The position numbers were made by a program, and so were the translations under genes. The notes beneath the pieces were generated by a model. The model saw only the letters and a list, made by a program, of their open reading frames with translations. It did not search any database and was not told where the DNA came from. A stretch of DNA of 64,000 bases from Euborellia annulipes (taxonomy: Eukaryota; Arthropoda; Insecta; Dermaptera; Anisolabididae), in assembly GCA_023213315.1 (NCBI GenBank), contig JAKCPI010015030.1, positions 47,774 to 111,773 of the forward strand, in the 5' to 3' direction. Positions 44,392 to 54,673 of this stretch are shown here, one piece after another (the first letter of the stretch is position 1; each line of letters begins with the position of its first letter).

Positions 44392-45240
44392 TTTTTTTTC
44401 AATCATATCAATAATTAAAAGATTCAATTACTATATATTTATTTAAAAATATAATAATTATTTTGAAATTTAATTTTAAAATTTAATAATTTATAATTGA
44501 AAAGTTTTGTCGAAATGAAATATTAATAATTTTAATGAATTTAATAGAAAAGAAATATACTGTATTAAATTTAAATAAGAATGCATGGATGGAGATGTGT
44601 GAACCTTTCCAATATAAGTTCTTCCATAATAAGTGCAGTGCTCGCCTCTATTTAATTGATTTGTTTTTTATCAAATTCTTTCAGTCCCCTGGCTGTACCC
44701 CCTAGCTAAGCCCCTGGAAGGTACCTAAACGGTCGGTAAGCTGCAAGTTATACATATAAATTATGTGAGATAACTGGGGTATAGCTAGAGAAAATATACG
44801 ACTGCAAAAGTCTATAGTATACACACCCAAGAGAGATGTCGAGCTAGACTTGGCTCTAGGTCTTCTCTACGGTGCTCTAGATAGAGCTGAAATCTCTGCA
44901 GTGTACACACACAATTAGATTTGTCTAGCTGGAGTAAATTAAATCTAGCTAGATTTTACTCTACAATATACACGTACCATAAAAAAGTGGATTTTGCAAC
45001 ATGGTCTGTCTGTCTGTGTGTCGGTGTTTAATTTTAAGCATGAAGAAATTGAGCTATGAGGCTTAAATTTTATATTTAAGTTAGGCATCCCCCTGGAGCT
45101 TGAAAATAAGAGTGTAAACAAAATCAGCCAAAGAGTATTAGTACTTTACTGATGTACTTTTTCAGTTTTTTTTTCCCCATTTTCTCAAAATTCAATCTAA
45201 CAATTTAGATTAAAATTCAAAAATCAATTATTTTTTAGAT

Positions 45241-45886
45241 AGTGTAATAGACGAAACAGCGCAAGAAAATATCATAGAAGCCGTACAACCAGAGGTTTAC
45301 TTTGCTTGAAAACTTTTTGCAGATTGAGATGCAAGAGGAAGAAATAAAATTTAAAATTTTATTTATCAGGATTTATTAGTGCTGACGACCAACTGCAGTA
45401 CATTGGTTTCGGTCACAATGAACCATCTTCAGGTCTGTAAAACTATTACAATGTAAGCAAGACACTCATCGGTCATTATTACGAAAGGCATTAACAAAAA
45501 ACTCACCACCAAATCCTATGTTTCTGCTAGCAATTTTCTGCCAACTGGGCATTGAAATTTATTCTAATGTCTTTCCACAGCCAAAAAACATCAATTTATT
45601 CTAATGCTTTATGAATTGATTTCGCTGTATTTTAAATACGAAACATAGGATTTGGTGGTGAGTTTTTGTTAATACCTTTCGTAATAATGACCGATGAGTG
45701 TCTTGCTTACATTGTAATAGTTTTACAGACCTGAAGATGGTTCATTGTGACCGAAACCAATGTACTGCAGTTGGTCGTCAGCACTAATAAATCCTGATAA
45801 ATAAAATTTTAAATTTTATTTCTTCCTCTTGCATCTCAATCTGCAAAAAGTTTTCAAGCAAAGTAAACCTCTGGTTGTACGGCTTC
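45241..45886. mobile_element. STEM element c, 12-bp target duplication
   Basis: TATTTTTTAGAT is repeated at 45229-45240 and 45887-45898. Arms of about 230 bp (about 45278-45510 and 45655-45886) are almost perfect inverted copies. Each carries the stem-loop. In the right arm: CTGAAGA (45731-45737), short stem GGTT/GACC, GAAA (45753-45756), a CCAA/TTGG stem, TC, then AATAAA (45786-45791). The left arm has the same on the - strand (about 45381-45434). No open frame. Confidence 0.85.
45728..45780 (+). ncRNA. hammerhead-like fold candidate
   Basis: The order is C-U-G-A-N-G-A, helix, G-A-A-A, helix CCAA/UUGG, then U-C. A three-pair closing stem joins GAC before the CTGA box to GUC after the U-C. 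These are the parts of a type I hammerhead. One extra U lies between CUGAAGA and the helix, which a standard hammerhead lacks. Activity is therefore uncertain, and a conserved RNA stem-loop with another role is the alternative. Confidence 0.45.
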
Positions 45887-46039
45887 TATTTTTTAGATGA
45901 TCTTTAAAATGTATATTCTCATTTTGCCCTTGAAATTTTTTTAAACACACTTTACTCTTGTACTTCATAGAGAAGATAGGAGAAATTGTTGCCATGGTAA
46001 CAAAATATAAATATTTTCCCACGTTTATAAATTTTACAT

Positions 46040-46304
46040 GCCTCCGAGTTTGGCGTAGTAGGTAGCGTGCCTACCTCCTATACCAAACGTCGCGGGTTCG
46101 GATCCAGGCAGTCCGATGATTTTATTTAAGCCATTTGGATTCCAGATGGCTTAAATAGAAATGCCTGACCCCACAATAGATATTTTCTCTACAACGGTTA
46201 TCGTCAAAGTCTTAAATGACCTAAGTTGCCGAAAAGACTGTGTGAATGTGTGTGTGAGTGTGAATGAGAAAAAAGTGTGAATGTTTTAAAAAAAAAAAAA
46301 AAAA
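46040..46304 (+). mobile_element. tRNA-derived SINE (9), 11-bp target duplication
   Basis: Complete: GGCGTAGTAGGTAGCGTGCC, GGTTCGGATCCAGGCAGTCC, a body with CATTTGGATTCCAGATGGC, GACCTAAGTTGCCGAAAAGA and a long A-tail. AAATTTTACAT precedes it (46029-46039) and closes it (46305-46315). It lies at the same F1 position as the SINE at 203. Confidence 0.9.
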
Positions 46305-46429
46305 AAATTTTACATCTTGAATTAAAATGTACAGTATTGTCGGAAACTAAATAAATGTCGGTGCAACAAGCGGAGAACACAACCGAAGAAAGGATTAAGT
46401 TGTGTGCCGTGCGACGAGTCACACTGGAT

Positions 46430-46756
46430 TTTTTGAAATTAATAATTATTATAAACCTACGCTGCAGATCGTTGCAGGCAAAATTTACATTTAATACCTA
46501 CTAGGAAATGTCAATTGGAATTTAGCCTCTGTCACCTGTTTTACTAATGATTAATATCACACATAATCGCCATTTGATATAAATGGGGAAAATAAATAAA
46601 TTTAAAATACGTAAAATGATTAATTCTATACAATTATAATATAATAACATTTAACAAAAGGTTATTGATTATTAATGAAGTTTGATTGGAGAAAAATGAA
46701 GATAATATAATAAACTAAAAACATTGCGGCCAGCAAATGAATTCATGAAAAAAGGA
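46430..46756. other. unassigned spacer
   Basis: AT-rich, nothing recognised. Confidence 0.4.
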
Positions 46757-46898
46757 TCTGGTGTGACTGACCGCACAAGGCATGTGATGTTCGTACTCTC
46801 AAGATATTCCTTTAATTTCCGATAGTATATTAGAATTCAAGACAAGATGTATTTATTAACATAGAATATTTATATTTCGTTACTATGGCTGCTATTTC
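46757..46898 (+). mobile_element. F1 fragment, strongly diverged
   Basis: TCTGGTGTGACTGACCGCAC, then GATAGTATATTAGAATTCAAG and TTACTATGGCTGCTATTTCT. Only the first quarter of F1 remains. Confidence 0.65.
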
Positions 46899-47055
46899 TT
46901 AAATTTAATTAAATTATATATAAATAAATAACAGAAGGTTAAGTTTCTAAAGGATTTTATTTTAAATGCGCATAAGCTAAAATAAAATCCTTGAAACTTA
47001 ACCTTGTGTTATTTAATTTTATCTATAATTAGATGATAATTAATTAAATTTAAGA
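46899..47055. mobile_element. small foldback element
   Basis: TAAATTTAATTAAATTATAT, AGGTTAAGTTTC and AAGGATTTTATTTTA pair with their reverse complements around 46960-46985. About 155 bp in all. Family unknown. Confidence 0.6.
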
Positions 47056-47059
47056 ATTT

Positions 47060-47708
47060 GTACATATAATTAGAAATCAAAGAGAATGCAGCTAAGCGGA
47101 ATTTCATTTATTTCGCCTCCGAGCTGACGTTTCGGTCCTGTTTAGGGCCATCTTCAATCATAAATTACATCAATCGTTGTTTTTTTTTGATGTTTGGCCT
47201 CGCCAATAAAAAAAAATCTGGTGTAACTGGCGCACAGCACACAACTTTCTCTTACCTTCGGTAATCGAAAGTTGTGTTCTGTGCTTGTCACACCAGATTT
47301 TTTGTGTCGACATGTATTTAGTTCCCGACAGTAGGGTACATTCGATTTTCAAGATGTAAAATTTATAAGTATGGCAAAATATTTATATTTTGTTACCATG
47401 GCAACCATTTCTCCTATCTTTTCTATGGAGTACAAGAGTAAAGTGGTCTTCAGAAGATTTCAATCACAAAATGAGAATATACATTTTATAGAGAATCTAA
47501 AAAATAATTGATTTTTGAATTTAAAAAAAAATCGTTGGAGCAAATTTTGAGAAAATCGAAAAAAACTGAAAAAGTGAATCAGTAAAGTGCTAGTACTCTT
47601 TGGCCGATTTTGATTAAAAGCTTCGTGTCACGTCTCAGGGGGGTGCCTAACTTAAATATAAAATTTCAACTTCCTAGCTCTTTTCGTTCTTGAGATATTT
47701 TGTTCATA

Positions 47709-47745
<37 letters not shown>

Positions 47746-48085
47746 CATGTCGCGAAAACCACTTTTTTGGATTCAGGGGACCTCAAAACGTGAAGATCCA
47801 TCAAAATCTCGACATCGAATTTTTGACATGAATCCAATACTTTCTCTCTATATATATATTACATATATACATAGGTAGGAGAAAGTAAAAAAATATACAT
47901 ATAATTAATATATGTAAAAGAAAAAAACCCAACGATTTATGTAAAGGTGAAAATATTGATAATGACACCTCTAGTGCTCTGGAGATGACTATCAACAGAA
48001 CCGAAACGTTAGCTCAGAGGGGTAATAAATGAAATTACGCTTAGCTTCACACTCTTTGATTTCTAATTCTACCTACAAACAATAC
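47060..48085. mobile_element. STEM element d, split by F1
   Basis: Inverted arms at about 47060-47170 and 47925-48085 share AAAGAGTGTGAAGCTAAGCG-like sequence and the motif. On the - strand of the left arm: TTGAAGA, stem, GAAACGTCAGC, GAAATAAA. On the right arm: CTGGAGA, ACCGAAACGTTAGCTC, then GTAATAAA (48023-48029). F1 lies in the spacer. The two CTGANGA boxes each have one change. Confidence 0.65.
47217..47887 (+). mobile_element. F1 copy, full length
   Basis: Hairpin A with only one change (GTGTAACTGGC), a CA run (about 47711-47741) and a complete hairpin B ending at 47887. One of the least damaged copies. Confidence 0.9.
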
Positions 48086-48187
48086 AATCAGCTATAAAAT
48101 AAACTTTATTTTAAGAAATTCTTTAGATTATATTAACTATTTCTTCCATGATGTACAAGAGTAAACTAAGTAAACAATTTGATTTAA

Positions 48188-48813
48188 GGGGGCTCGGGAG
48201 CGAAGTAGTTGCTCATGTTTTTCCCGATAAGATGGCGTAGTGTGTCATAAAAAGTATGCTCAAAAATCAAGTAATTCAAAAATTTGCCAAGAGATGTCAG
48301 AATGGTAGCTAATAATATTTAATGCATTTGGTTGATTTTCATTGATCTTTTAACAATAAATACTTTATAAATGTTATTATATATTATGTATCTTTTATAA
48401 AAGCATAAAAATATATAAATATAGGCCAGATATAGGCTAATACTATATCGGCTGTTAGACTAGCCTGCCATCTATTGCAAGAATGCTGAACTAATTTGAC
48501 AGTTGGTTTTTAAATAAATCATCTAAGCTTATTTTAAAATTTTCTTAATTAATATGTGATTAATAATAACAAAAAATTCATTTTTAAATTTAAAAAAAAT
48601 TAAAGATTATTGGGACAGATTGTTTTTTTGTATTTGCTTGATAACAAAAAAATTAATTACGTTAATTTTATAATAAGTCATTAAATAAATTATAGCTTGA
48701 TGTCCCAATAATCTCTTATGAATTTAATTCATTTAAAAAAAAACCGCATTGAAAAATTCCTTATAATAGTCTAGTTTTTTTTTAGTACGTTTAGACGTCG
48801 CTCCTGAACCCCC
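48188..48813 (+). mobile_element. F4 TTAA element, uninterrupted
   Basis: 626 bp between TTAA (48184-48187) and TTAA (48814-48817). Ends GGGGGCTCGGGAGCGA and, reversed, GGGGGTTCAGGAGCGA. It serves as the reference to define insertions in the F4 copies at 12.5 and 21.9 kb. Non-coding. Confidence 0.88.
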
Positions 48814-49254
48814 TTAAGTGAAGAAAATGATTCAAAAATACCCTCTTCTCTTTGTCTTTAGTACATAGGCAGTTATAAATTTAAGCAAATAGAGTAGCTA
48901 TACAAACCAAGTTCAATTTAAAATATTAGATTAATCTATTTGAAAGACAAAGAGAGAGAGAGATTCTTTGTTATTTTATTTAGATGGAGAAAACGAATTT
49001 AAATTCACAAGATACACCAAAGGGAATAGCAGCAGCAGCACTTGCTGGCCCTTTTAATCCGTTTGTTCTTTGCTTTTGGCTAAAGATGTTTACTTTGGCG
49101 ACTAGCTGCTATATATCATTTGAACGAAATCTTATTAGTACCAAGATTTTTTTTTTCGCCTCTCCCTTTTTTTATTATAAATAACGAATGTTAAGAAAAA
49201 ATTCAAACACGAGAGAATATTTACTTTTAATTTTTAAATGGAAATTTAAGTAAA
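48814..49254. other. unassigned spacer
   Basis: A short GA run near 48951. A frame at 48984-49184 (with AAAALAGPFNPFVLCFWLK) is not matched to any family and has no splice support. Confidence 0.35.
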
Positions 49255-49415
49255 ACTAGGCCCCTGGACCTTCCGTCAGCTGGCTCGGGCATGCCTGCGG
49301 CGGACTCTCGCCTTTTGTTAATTATAAGAAGCCCGCCTTGGATGGGTTTGGTGTCTAGACAGGGTGGCTTCGCGAGGATTTGTTTATATTCATAGAATCA
49401 TCATACTATATTATA
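49255..49415 (-). repeat. F3-tail fragment
   Basis: AGGCCCCTGGACCTTCCGTC, GCTGGCTCGGGCATGCCTGC, GGACTCTCGCCTTTTG and later GAGGATTTGTTTATATTCAT follow the F3 order with a foreign block between. Confidence 0.55.
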
Positions 49416-49474
49416 ATTGCCTAAGACCGTGTCCGATGTGTGAAACAACCAATCAGGCCTCAGGGATAGCGCCA

Positions 49475-49565
49475 TGGTAACAAAATATAAACATTTACCC
49501 ATGTTTACGATTTTTTTTATTTATTTACATTTTGAATTCTAAAATATCGGCGTAAATTTTTTGTC
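49475..49565 (-). mobile_element. F1 fragment
   Basis: GCCATGGTAACAAAATATAA to TTGAATTCTAAAATATCGG only. Confidence 0.6.
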
Positions 49566-49646
49566 TGTGTACCGGGAGAGTCCCGGAAAGGATATGATTC
49601 ACAAAAAATCTTAAGTTCATGAATAATTAACCGCTAAAATAAAAAG

Positions 49647-50981
49647 GGTTAATCTTTACTATAAAGTTCGCTCCCACCAGAGAGCGCTGGCTTACATCTG
49701 ACTAGTTCTTTTTTTTGAAATTAGCTCTTCGTTCATTATTCTTTCGTTCTTTTCTTTAAGATGCATGTTTTTTTTTTTTTTTTTTTTTAATATTCTTGAT
49801 GAACATTTTTTGGCGTGATCCTATAATACGGTAAGTAAATTATTGGGAAGTTTTTCAGGGAGAATTCACCCTCCCTTCCCCTTTATTAGCCTAAAAGAGG
49901 TGTCGGTAAGCCAATTTGATCGAGATATATACCAAAATAAGGAAAATTTTGAAGAAATACGAGGACCACATTAACCATTAAAAATATATTTTTTTACTTA
50001 CTTTTTTGGGTTTATTTAGGCATGCTATTTGTTTTGTCACTAAGGCCGAGAATTCCCTAGTTTTTTTAAATTTTCTTTAATCGAAGGAAACCGAACTGCA
50101 ACCGAAGGACCGAAACAATTAGGTCGTGTCCCCTGAAGTTGTTTTGTCACTAGTGTCGACTTCGGTTCGGTTTCGGATCGGTTCGGCTCGTCTCAGTTCG
50201 GTTCGAAACCATCCAGTTAGAAGCTATTCGGTAGCCCTTAAAAATAAATTTTCGGACCCTTCGGGCCCGAAAATTTTTTTTTAAAAGCTACCGAATCGCT
50301 TCTAACTGGATGGTTTTGAACCGAACTGAGCCGAGCCGAACCAAACCGAACCGAACCGAAGCCGAGAATTCCCTAGTTGTTTTGAATTTTTTTCTAAAAA
50401 TAAAATAACCGAACTTAAAACCGAAGGTCTCGAGCCGCCTCCGGCGGCTCTCGGACAAGGGATCCCTGCAAGTTCTTTAAAATATTCTGGATGAATATTT
50501 TTTAATCTAAAACAGAACCGACTTAATTAACCGAAGGTCTCGAGCCGCCTCCGGCGGCTCTCGGACAAGGGATCCCTACAAGTTTTTTAAAATATTATTG
50601 CTACCAAATCACTTTATTATCTAAAGGAAAACCTAACTGCACCGGACCGAAACAATTAATTCAGGACCCCTGCAAGTTGTTTAAAAAAAAGTAGATCCTT
50701 ACCTTAAGACTCACTCTCCTCGGCGTGATCCTTCTCTGATGGCGGGTATAAACAATTTTTTTTTCCAAGGCATATTGTGTTGAATATTTTTATGTTTATT
50801 TTTATTTTTTTTTTGTTTTTTGTTTATTTTTGTCTCAGGAATATGTTATATGTTGAATATTATCATGACGATTTTAAAATTAAATTTAAAGAACGAATCA
50901 CAAAGTGGGAGAACGAAAGAATCGTGAGTAAAGCCCGCCAGCGCTCTCTGGTGGGAGCGAACTTTATAGTAAAGATTAGCC
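49647..50981. mobile_element. F5 foldback-type element, copy 2 (inverted relative to copy 1)
   Basis: Ends GGTTAATCTTTACTATAAAG and, reversed, GGCTAATCTTTACTATAAAG. The inner GGTTCGG palindrome lies at about 50160-50375. It differs from copy 1 by a replaced block (about 49865-49985) and a tandem duplication of about 111 bp containing GTCTCGAGCCGCCTCCGGCG (about 50425 and 50537). The flanking 8-mers do not match, so the duplication seen at copy 1 is absent here. Confidence 0.82.
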
Positions 50982-51045
50982 AAATAATCTCTACATATAA
51001 AAATGAAAAGGGAAAATGTATGTACCGGTATGTATATAAGTAGGC

Positions 51046-51326
51046 GAGCAAGGGGGGTCCAGGGGGCGCAGCCCTCTGGCTAGACGGAAAGCCCCGCCGA
51101 AGGCGGGGCTTTGCGTCTAGTACATAAATATTTCTCTATACATTTCCTATGGGAGAAATCGTACTTTAGGGATTAATAACTCAAAAAGTTATAGGAATTT
51201 CAGCATGAAAATAATTTTACTGTAATCTCTAGAAGGTCCTCTTTAAGCATAAAAAATTTGGTTTCAAAATTCCAGCGGGAAGTTGCCTAAATAGAGACGG
51301 CCATTAGTGAGTGATATAAATAGATA
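51046..51326 (-). mobile_element. F3 repeat copy with GC-rich tail
   Basis: Starts with a GC-rich block (GGGGGGTCCAGGGGGCGCAG, GCCCCGCCGAAGGCGGGGC) joined to TACATAAATATTTCTCTATA and the standard F3 order to GGAAGTTGCCTAAATAGAG. The CAAGCAGGCACTGG segment between them is deleted. Confidence 0.7.
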
Positions 51327-51398
51327 ATTTAAAAGATATGAATGAAAAAATCTGATGGTGCCAAACAACTTTTGTTTTAATCAATCAGGAATTTGATA

Positions 51399-51806
51399 CA
51401 GTGGATAATTCGTATCGTCACGCAACCGACGGTTTGATGCGATTTATCGGGAATACCAATTATCGGAAGTACAAAATTAAAAAAAAAAAAAAATGAATTA
51501 AAGCGAATACTAAATTGTAGAAAAGAAAGAAAGGGAAAGTAGGTGAAGCTCTCTTTCCCTTTCTCCTCTCCTCATTTCTTTTCAGCGATAAGAAAACGAA
51601 TGAACGAGAAAAACTTGTCTCTCGTTCCTCCCTCTTGAAAACAATACGAATAACGAGCCTTCTAAGCTGCAAATACGAATTAGAATAATACGAATTACCG
51701 AGGGGACAAAATAAGAAAAATGCATTGATTTTAAACTAGTTATCTGGTATGAATGTATTAATCGGAAATATGAATAATCGTACTACGAAATATCGGGATT
51801 CTACTG
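51399..51806. mobile_element. second pogo-like MITE
   Basis: Right end, reversed: CAGTAGAATCCCGATATTTC. Left end: CAGTGGATAATTCGTATCG. TA on both sides. Interior has several CGAATTA/ACGAAT units. No transposase. The two ends match only loosely. Confidence 0.6.
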
Positions 51807-51828
51807 TATACAAAATATATAATCTAAC

Positions 51829-51871
51829 CTGATATAGACTATGTTTCAAAATATTTATTTAACACTTTTTT
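51829..51871. repeat. 43-bp direct repeat, left copy
   Basis: CTGATATAGACTATGTTTCA through TTTAACACTTTTTT, found again without change at 52876-52918. Between the two lie a truncated F1, a STEM fragment and hAT-like ends. Confidence 0.85.
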
Positions 51872-52493
51872 ACTTTCTCTTACCTATGTATATATGTAAT
51901 ATATATATAGAGAGAAAGTATTGGTTTCATGTCAAAAATTCGATGTCGAGATTTTGATGGATCTTTACGTTTTGAGGTCCCCTGAATCCAAAAAAGTGAT
52001 TTTCGTGACATGGTCTGTCTGTCTGTGTGTCTGTGTGTCTGTGTGTGTGTGTTCAATTTTAAGCATGAAGGAATTGAGCTAGGAAGTTGAAATTTTATAT
52101 TTAAGTTAGGCAGCCCCCGGGACCGGAAAAATAAGCTTTTAATCAAAATCTGCCAAAGAGTACTAGTACTTTACTGATGTACTTTTTCAGTTTTTTTCGA
52201 TTTTCTCAAAATTCGCTCTAACGATTTTGATTAAAATTCAAAAATCAATTATTTTTTAGATGCTCTTTCAAATGTATATTCTCGTTTTGCCCTCAAAATT
52301 GTTTGAAGCACACTTTACTCTTGTACTCCATAGAAAAGATAGGAGAAATGGTTGCCATGGTAACAAAATATAAATATTTTCCCATGTTTATAATTTTGAC
52401 ATCTGAATTCAAATATTCCCTACTGCCGGGAACTAAATACATGTCGACACAAAAAATCTGGTGTGACAAGCACAGTACACAACTTTCGATTAC
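51871..52493 (-). mobile_element. F1 copy, truncated in hairpin A
   Basis: Hairpin B at the left, core GTCTGTCTGTGTGTCTGTG, and the body intact to AACTTTCGATTAC at the centre of hairpin A. There it meets STEM sequence. Confidence 0.83.
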
Positions 52494-52604
52494 ACACTTC
52501 AGCCCTGAGGATAGTCATATCTGACCGAAACGTCGGCTGGAAGTGCTTAATAAAGGAAATAAATATTGTTTTCAATCGCTCTTTTCTTTATTTCTTATTT
52601 CTTA
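52494..52604 (+). mobile_element. STEM element e, single arm
   Basis: CTGAGGA (52505-52511), short stem GTCA/TGAC, GAAA (52527-52530), CGTCGGCTGG, then AATAAA (52549-52554). No inverted partner is seen. It begins inside F1 hairpin A. Confidence 0.6.
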
Positions 52605-52878
52605 CTATAAACTATATAGAGCGGTTTTTGAAGTGTGGCCCACTTTTTTCCGTAAAAAAAAAAAAAAAAAACGCTGAGCCCCAGTGTATATATATAGCTA
52701 ATATATACTGTATATAATTTGTTATCATTCCTTAGACATCCGGGGGGCCGGAGGCTCGGCTCGGCCGTGGAAATTAGTTCGAAAAATAAGATATCGCCAA
52801 AATTATAAATTTTTCAGTGTTCAACATGTAATTTTCTTGTTATTTTTTGTCCTTAGACATCCGGGTTGGGAACCGCTG
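52605..52878. mobile_element. hAT-like element, decayed
   Basis: Left edge AGCGGTTTTTGAAGTGTGGC and right edge GGTTGGGAACCGCTG recall the hAT ends seen at 55878. CCTTAGACATCCGGG occurs twice (about 52731 and 52852). Target duplication not clean (TATATAG against ATATAGA). Confidence 0.5.
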
Positions 52879-52918
52879 ATATAGACTATGTTTCAAAATA
52901 TTTATTTAACACTTTTTT
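52876..52918. repeat. 43-bp direct repeat, right copy
   Basis: Identical to 51829-51871. It overlaps by a few bases the edge of the hAT-like element, whose last bases CTG it includes. Confidence 0.85.
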
Positions 52919-54200
52919 TTTTAACCCTTTTCGGCTACAGAGGCCATTTAGGGGTTATTTATTTCTTATAAATGTTTAATATACAATGTACCGATGGCTA
53001 CCGGGGGGCGTTCCACACGCTGATTGCTCGGGGTCATATTTAACACTTGATTTCTGATCTGATTTCTCTCTTCTGATGATGACACGCACTAAATGTTAAT
53101 TTACAAAATGTTTCAACGAAAACCAAAGGTCGAAAGTTTAAATCTTATGTTAATTTATTATTAATAAATTAATATTTTTCCTGACGCAGTTCCTAGGGTT
53201 AAAATTTGTTTAATAAATCTAATAAATTTCAAACAATTTTTTGAATACCTGGGAAACAAAATTCTATGCTAAACTGAGAGGAAGAGAAGATAGGGGGGCG
53301 GGGGGGGGGCTATTCAGCTAGTTCTATATTGCACATTATAATGGATAAATAGACAGCTGAAATTGTTATTAGATAAATAGATAAATATCAACGAGAACAA
53401 TAGCAGCTGCTGCTGCTGCCTCTTTTGCAAATATTATTCAATTTTATTTTCTATTCACCAAAATATAAACAAAAAGACAAAAACAAAAAAAAAAAGCAAG
53501 GGCAATTTCTTGTTTGGGCTCGTTACAAACGAAACGCTTATTGCTCGAAGGCTATCCATTCATCCGTGCCATCTAAGTCTTCCTTCTACGTCACAGGGTG
53601 TTTTTATTTCTTTTCTTTTCGAGAGACAAAACAACTTAAGTGAATAAAATACAAGATATTATCTATATATCAGTATGTTTTTTTATATATTGTATATCCC
53701 AAATCACTTTTGCTCCAAAATAAAATTTTATATCAGAGGTATTGCGTTTTCGATAGTATTTGTATTTTAAATTTTATCAAAATCTGTCCAGCAGGGAAAC
53801 ATGTAGCTTTGTATAAAAATTTGAAAATTGAAGAAAAAAAATGAAAAAATAAAAATAAAATCATTGTGTTTTTATGAAAGCACGATGCAAGTGAAACTTT
53901 TTTCGGATCGTAGGCGTTTAACTGAAAATTGCTGATAGAAGAGCAAAAAAATTTGAGAGGAACAAATGAAAGTTTCACTTCTTTGTCATTTCTTTTTAGA
54001 ACTGGAATTTGTGCTTAAAATAATCCTCATTTATTCTAGTTTAATATAAAAAAAAATTAGCTCCAATATCTTGGAAACTTTTTGAAATATTCGCCCAGAA
54101 AAAGAAAAGTTTCTTTATTTTCACATCCCTATCTTTTATTAAGGATTTAAAATATTTCTTTATATCGTCTTAGGGACGATTTGTCCATGGACCAGTAAAT
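52919..54200. other. unassigned region
   Basis: A G-run at about 53292-53311 and a CTGCTGCTGCTGCC stretch at 53408. AT-rich otherwise. Frames on both strands at 53425-53643 and 53733-53978 show no domain. Confidence 0.4.
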
Positions 54201-54312
54201 GCAATGGGCCATTGGAATCCTTCGGCGGGCTTCGCGCTTAGCCGGGGGGCTTCGCCCCTGGACCCCCTACAGCTGGCTCTGGCCCGCCTAAGGCGGAACC
54301 TCGCCTTTTCTT

Positions 54313-54550
54313 TTTTTTTTTTTTTCTAAACATTCACTCTTTTTTTCTCATTCACACAGTCTTTTCGGCAACTTAGGCCATTTAAGACTTTAAACGATAC
54401 TCGTATGTTTAATATATCTATTGGATGTCCAGGCATTCTTATTTAAGCCATTTGGTATCCAAAAGAGTTAAAAAAAAATTATCGGACTGCCTGGGGTCCG
54501 AACCCGCGACTTTTGCTGAGCACGCTAACCCCTACACCAAGCCCTGAGGG
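54313..54550 (-). mobile_element. tRNA-derived SINE (10), 11-bp target duplication
   Basis: CGCCTTTTCTT at 54302-54312 and 54551-54561 flanks it. Poly-T start, tRNA head at the right with a small deletion in the anticodon region (CGACTTTTGCTGAGCACG). Confidence 0.9.
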
Positions 54551-54673
54551 CGCCTTTTCTTAATTATGAAAAAAAAATTATCATTACTATTCCAATCCAG
54601 TGCCTGCTTGAGGATTTGTTTACATTCATAGAATACACAAATGCAATGAATACATAAATTTTTCTACATTTTT

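Larger units (their letters stand above)
41935..44979 (-). mobile_element. F6 PIF/Harbinger element, copy 2
   Basis: The right end (CTACAATATACACGTACCA) matches the TIR of copy 1 reversed. The left end is eroded (ACACCGTGGATTTTTTGCTA). The blocks 41950-42375 and 44410-44979 match copy 1 in the opposite orientation, including CTAGCTAGATT clusters. The middle (42380-44391) is filled by other repeats. F6 sits at the AAAAAAGTGG site of an F1. Confidence 0.8.
41846..46429 (-). mobile_element. F1 copy dispersed over 4.6 kb by nested insertions
   Basis: Pieces: about 41846-41934 (GATTCATGTCAAAAATTCGA to GTGGTCCC), 44980-45240 (AAAAAAGTGGATTTTGCAAC to TTTTTTAGAT), 45887-46039 and 46305-46429 (decayed hairpin A). 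F6, a STEM element and a SINE account for the gaps. The order of pieces matches one element. Confidence 0.8.

Noticed and set aside
51046..51120. Bacterial or symbiont DNA
   Set aside because: The GC-rich hairpin block is contiguous with the F3 repeat in several copies, so it belongs to the repeat and not to a transferred segment.
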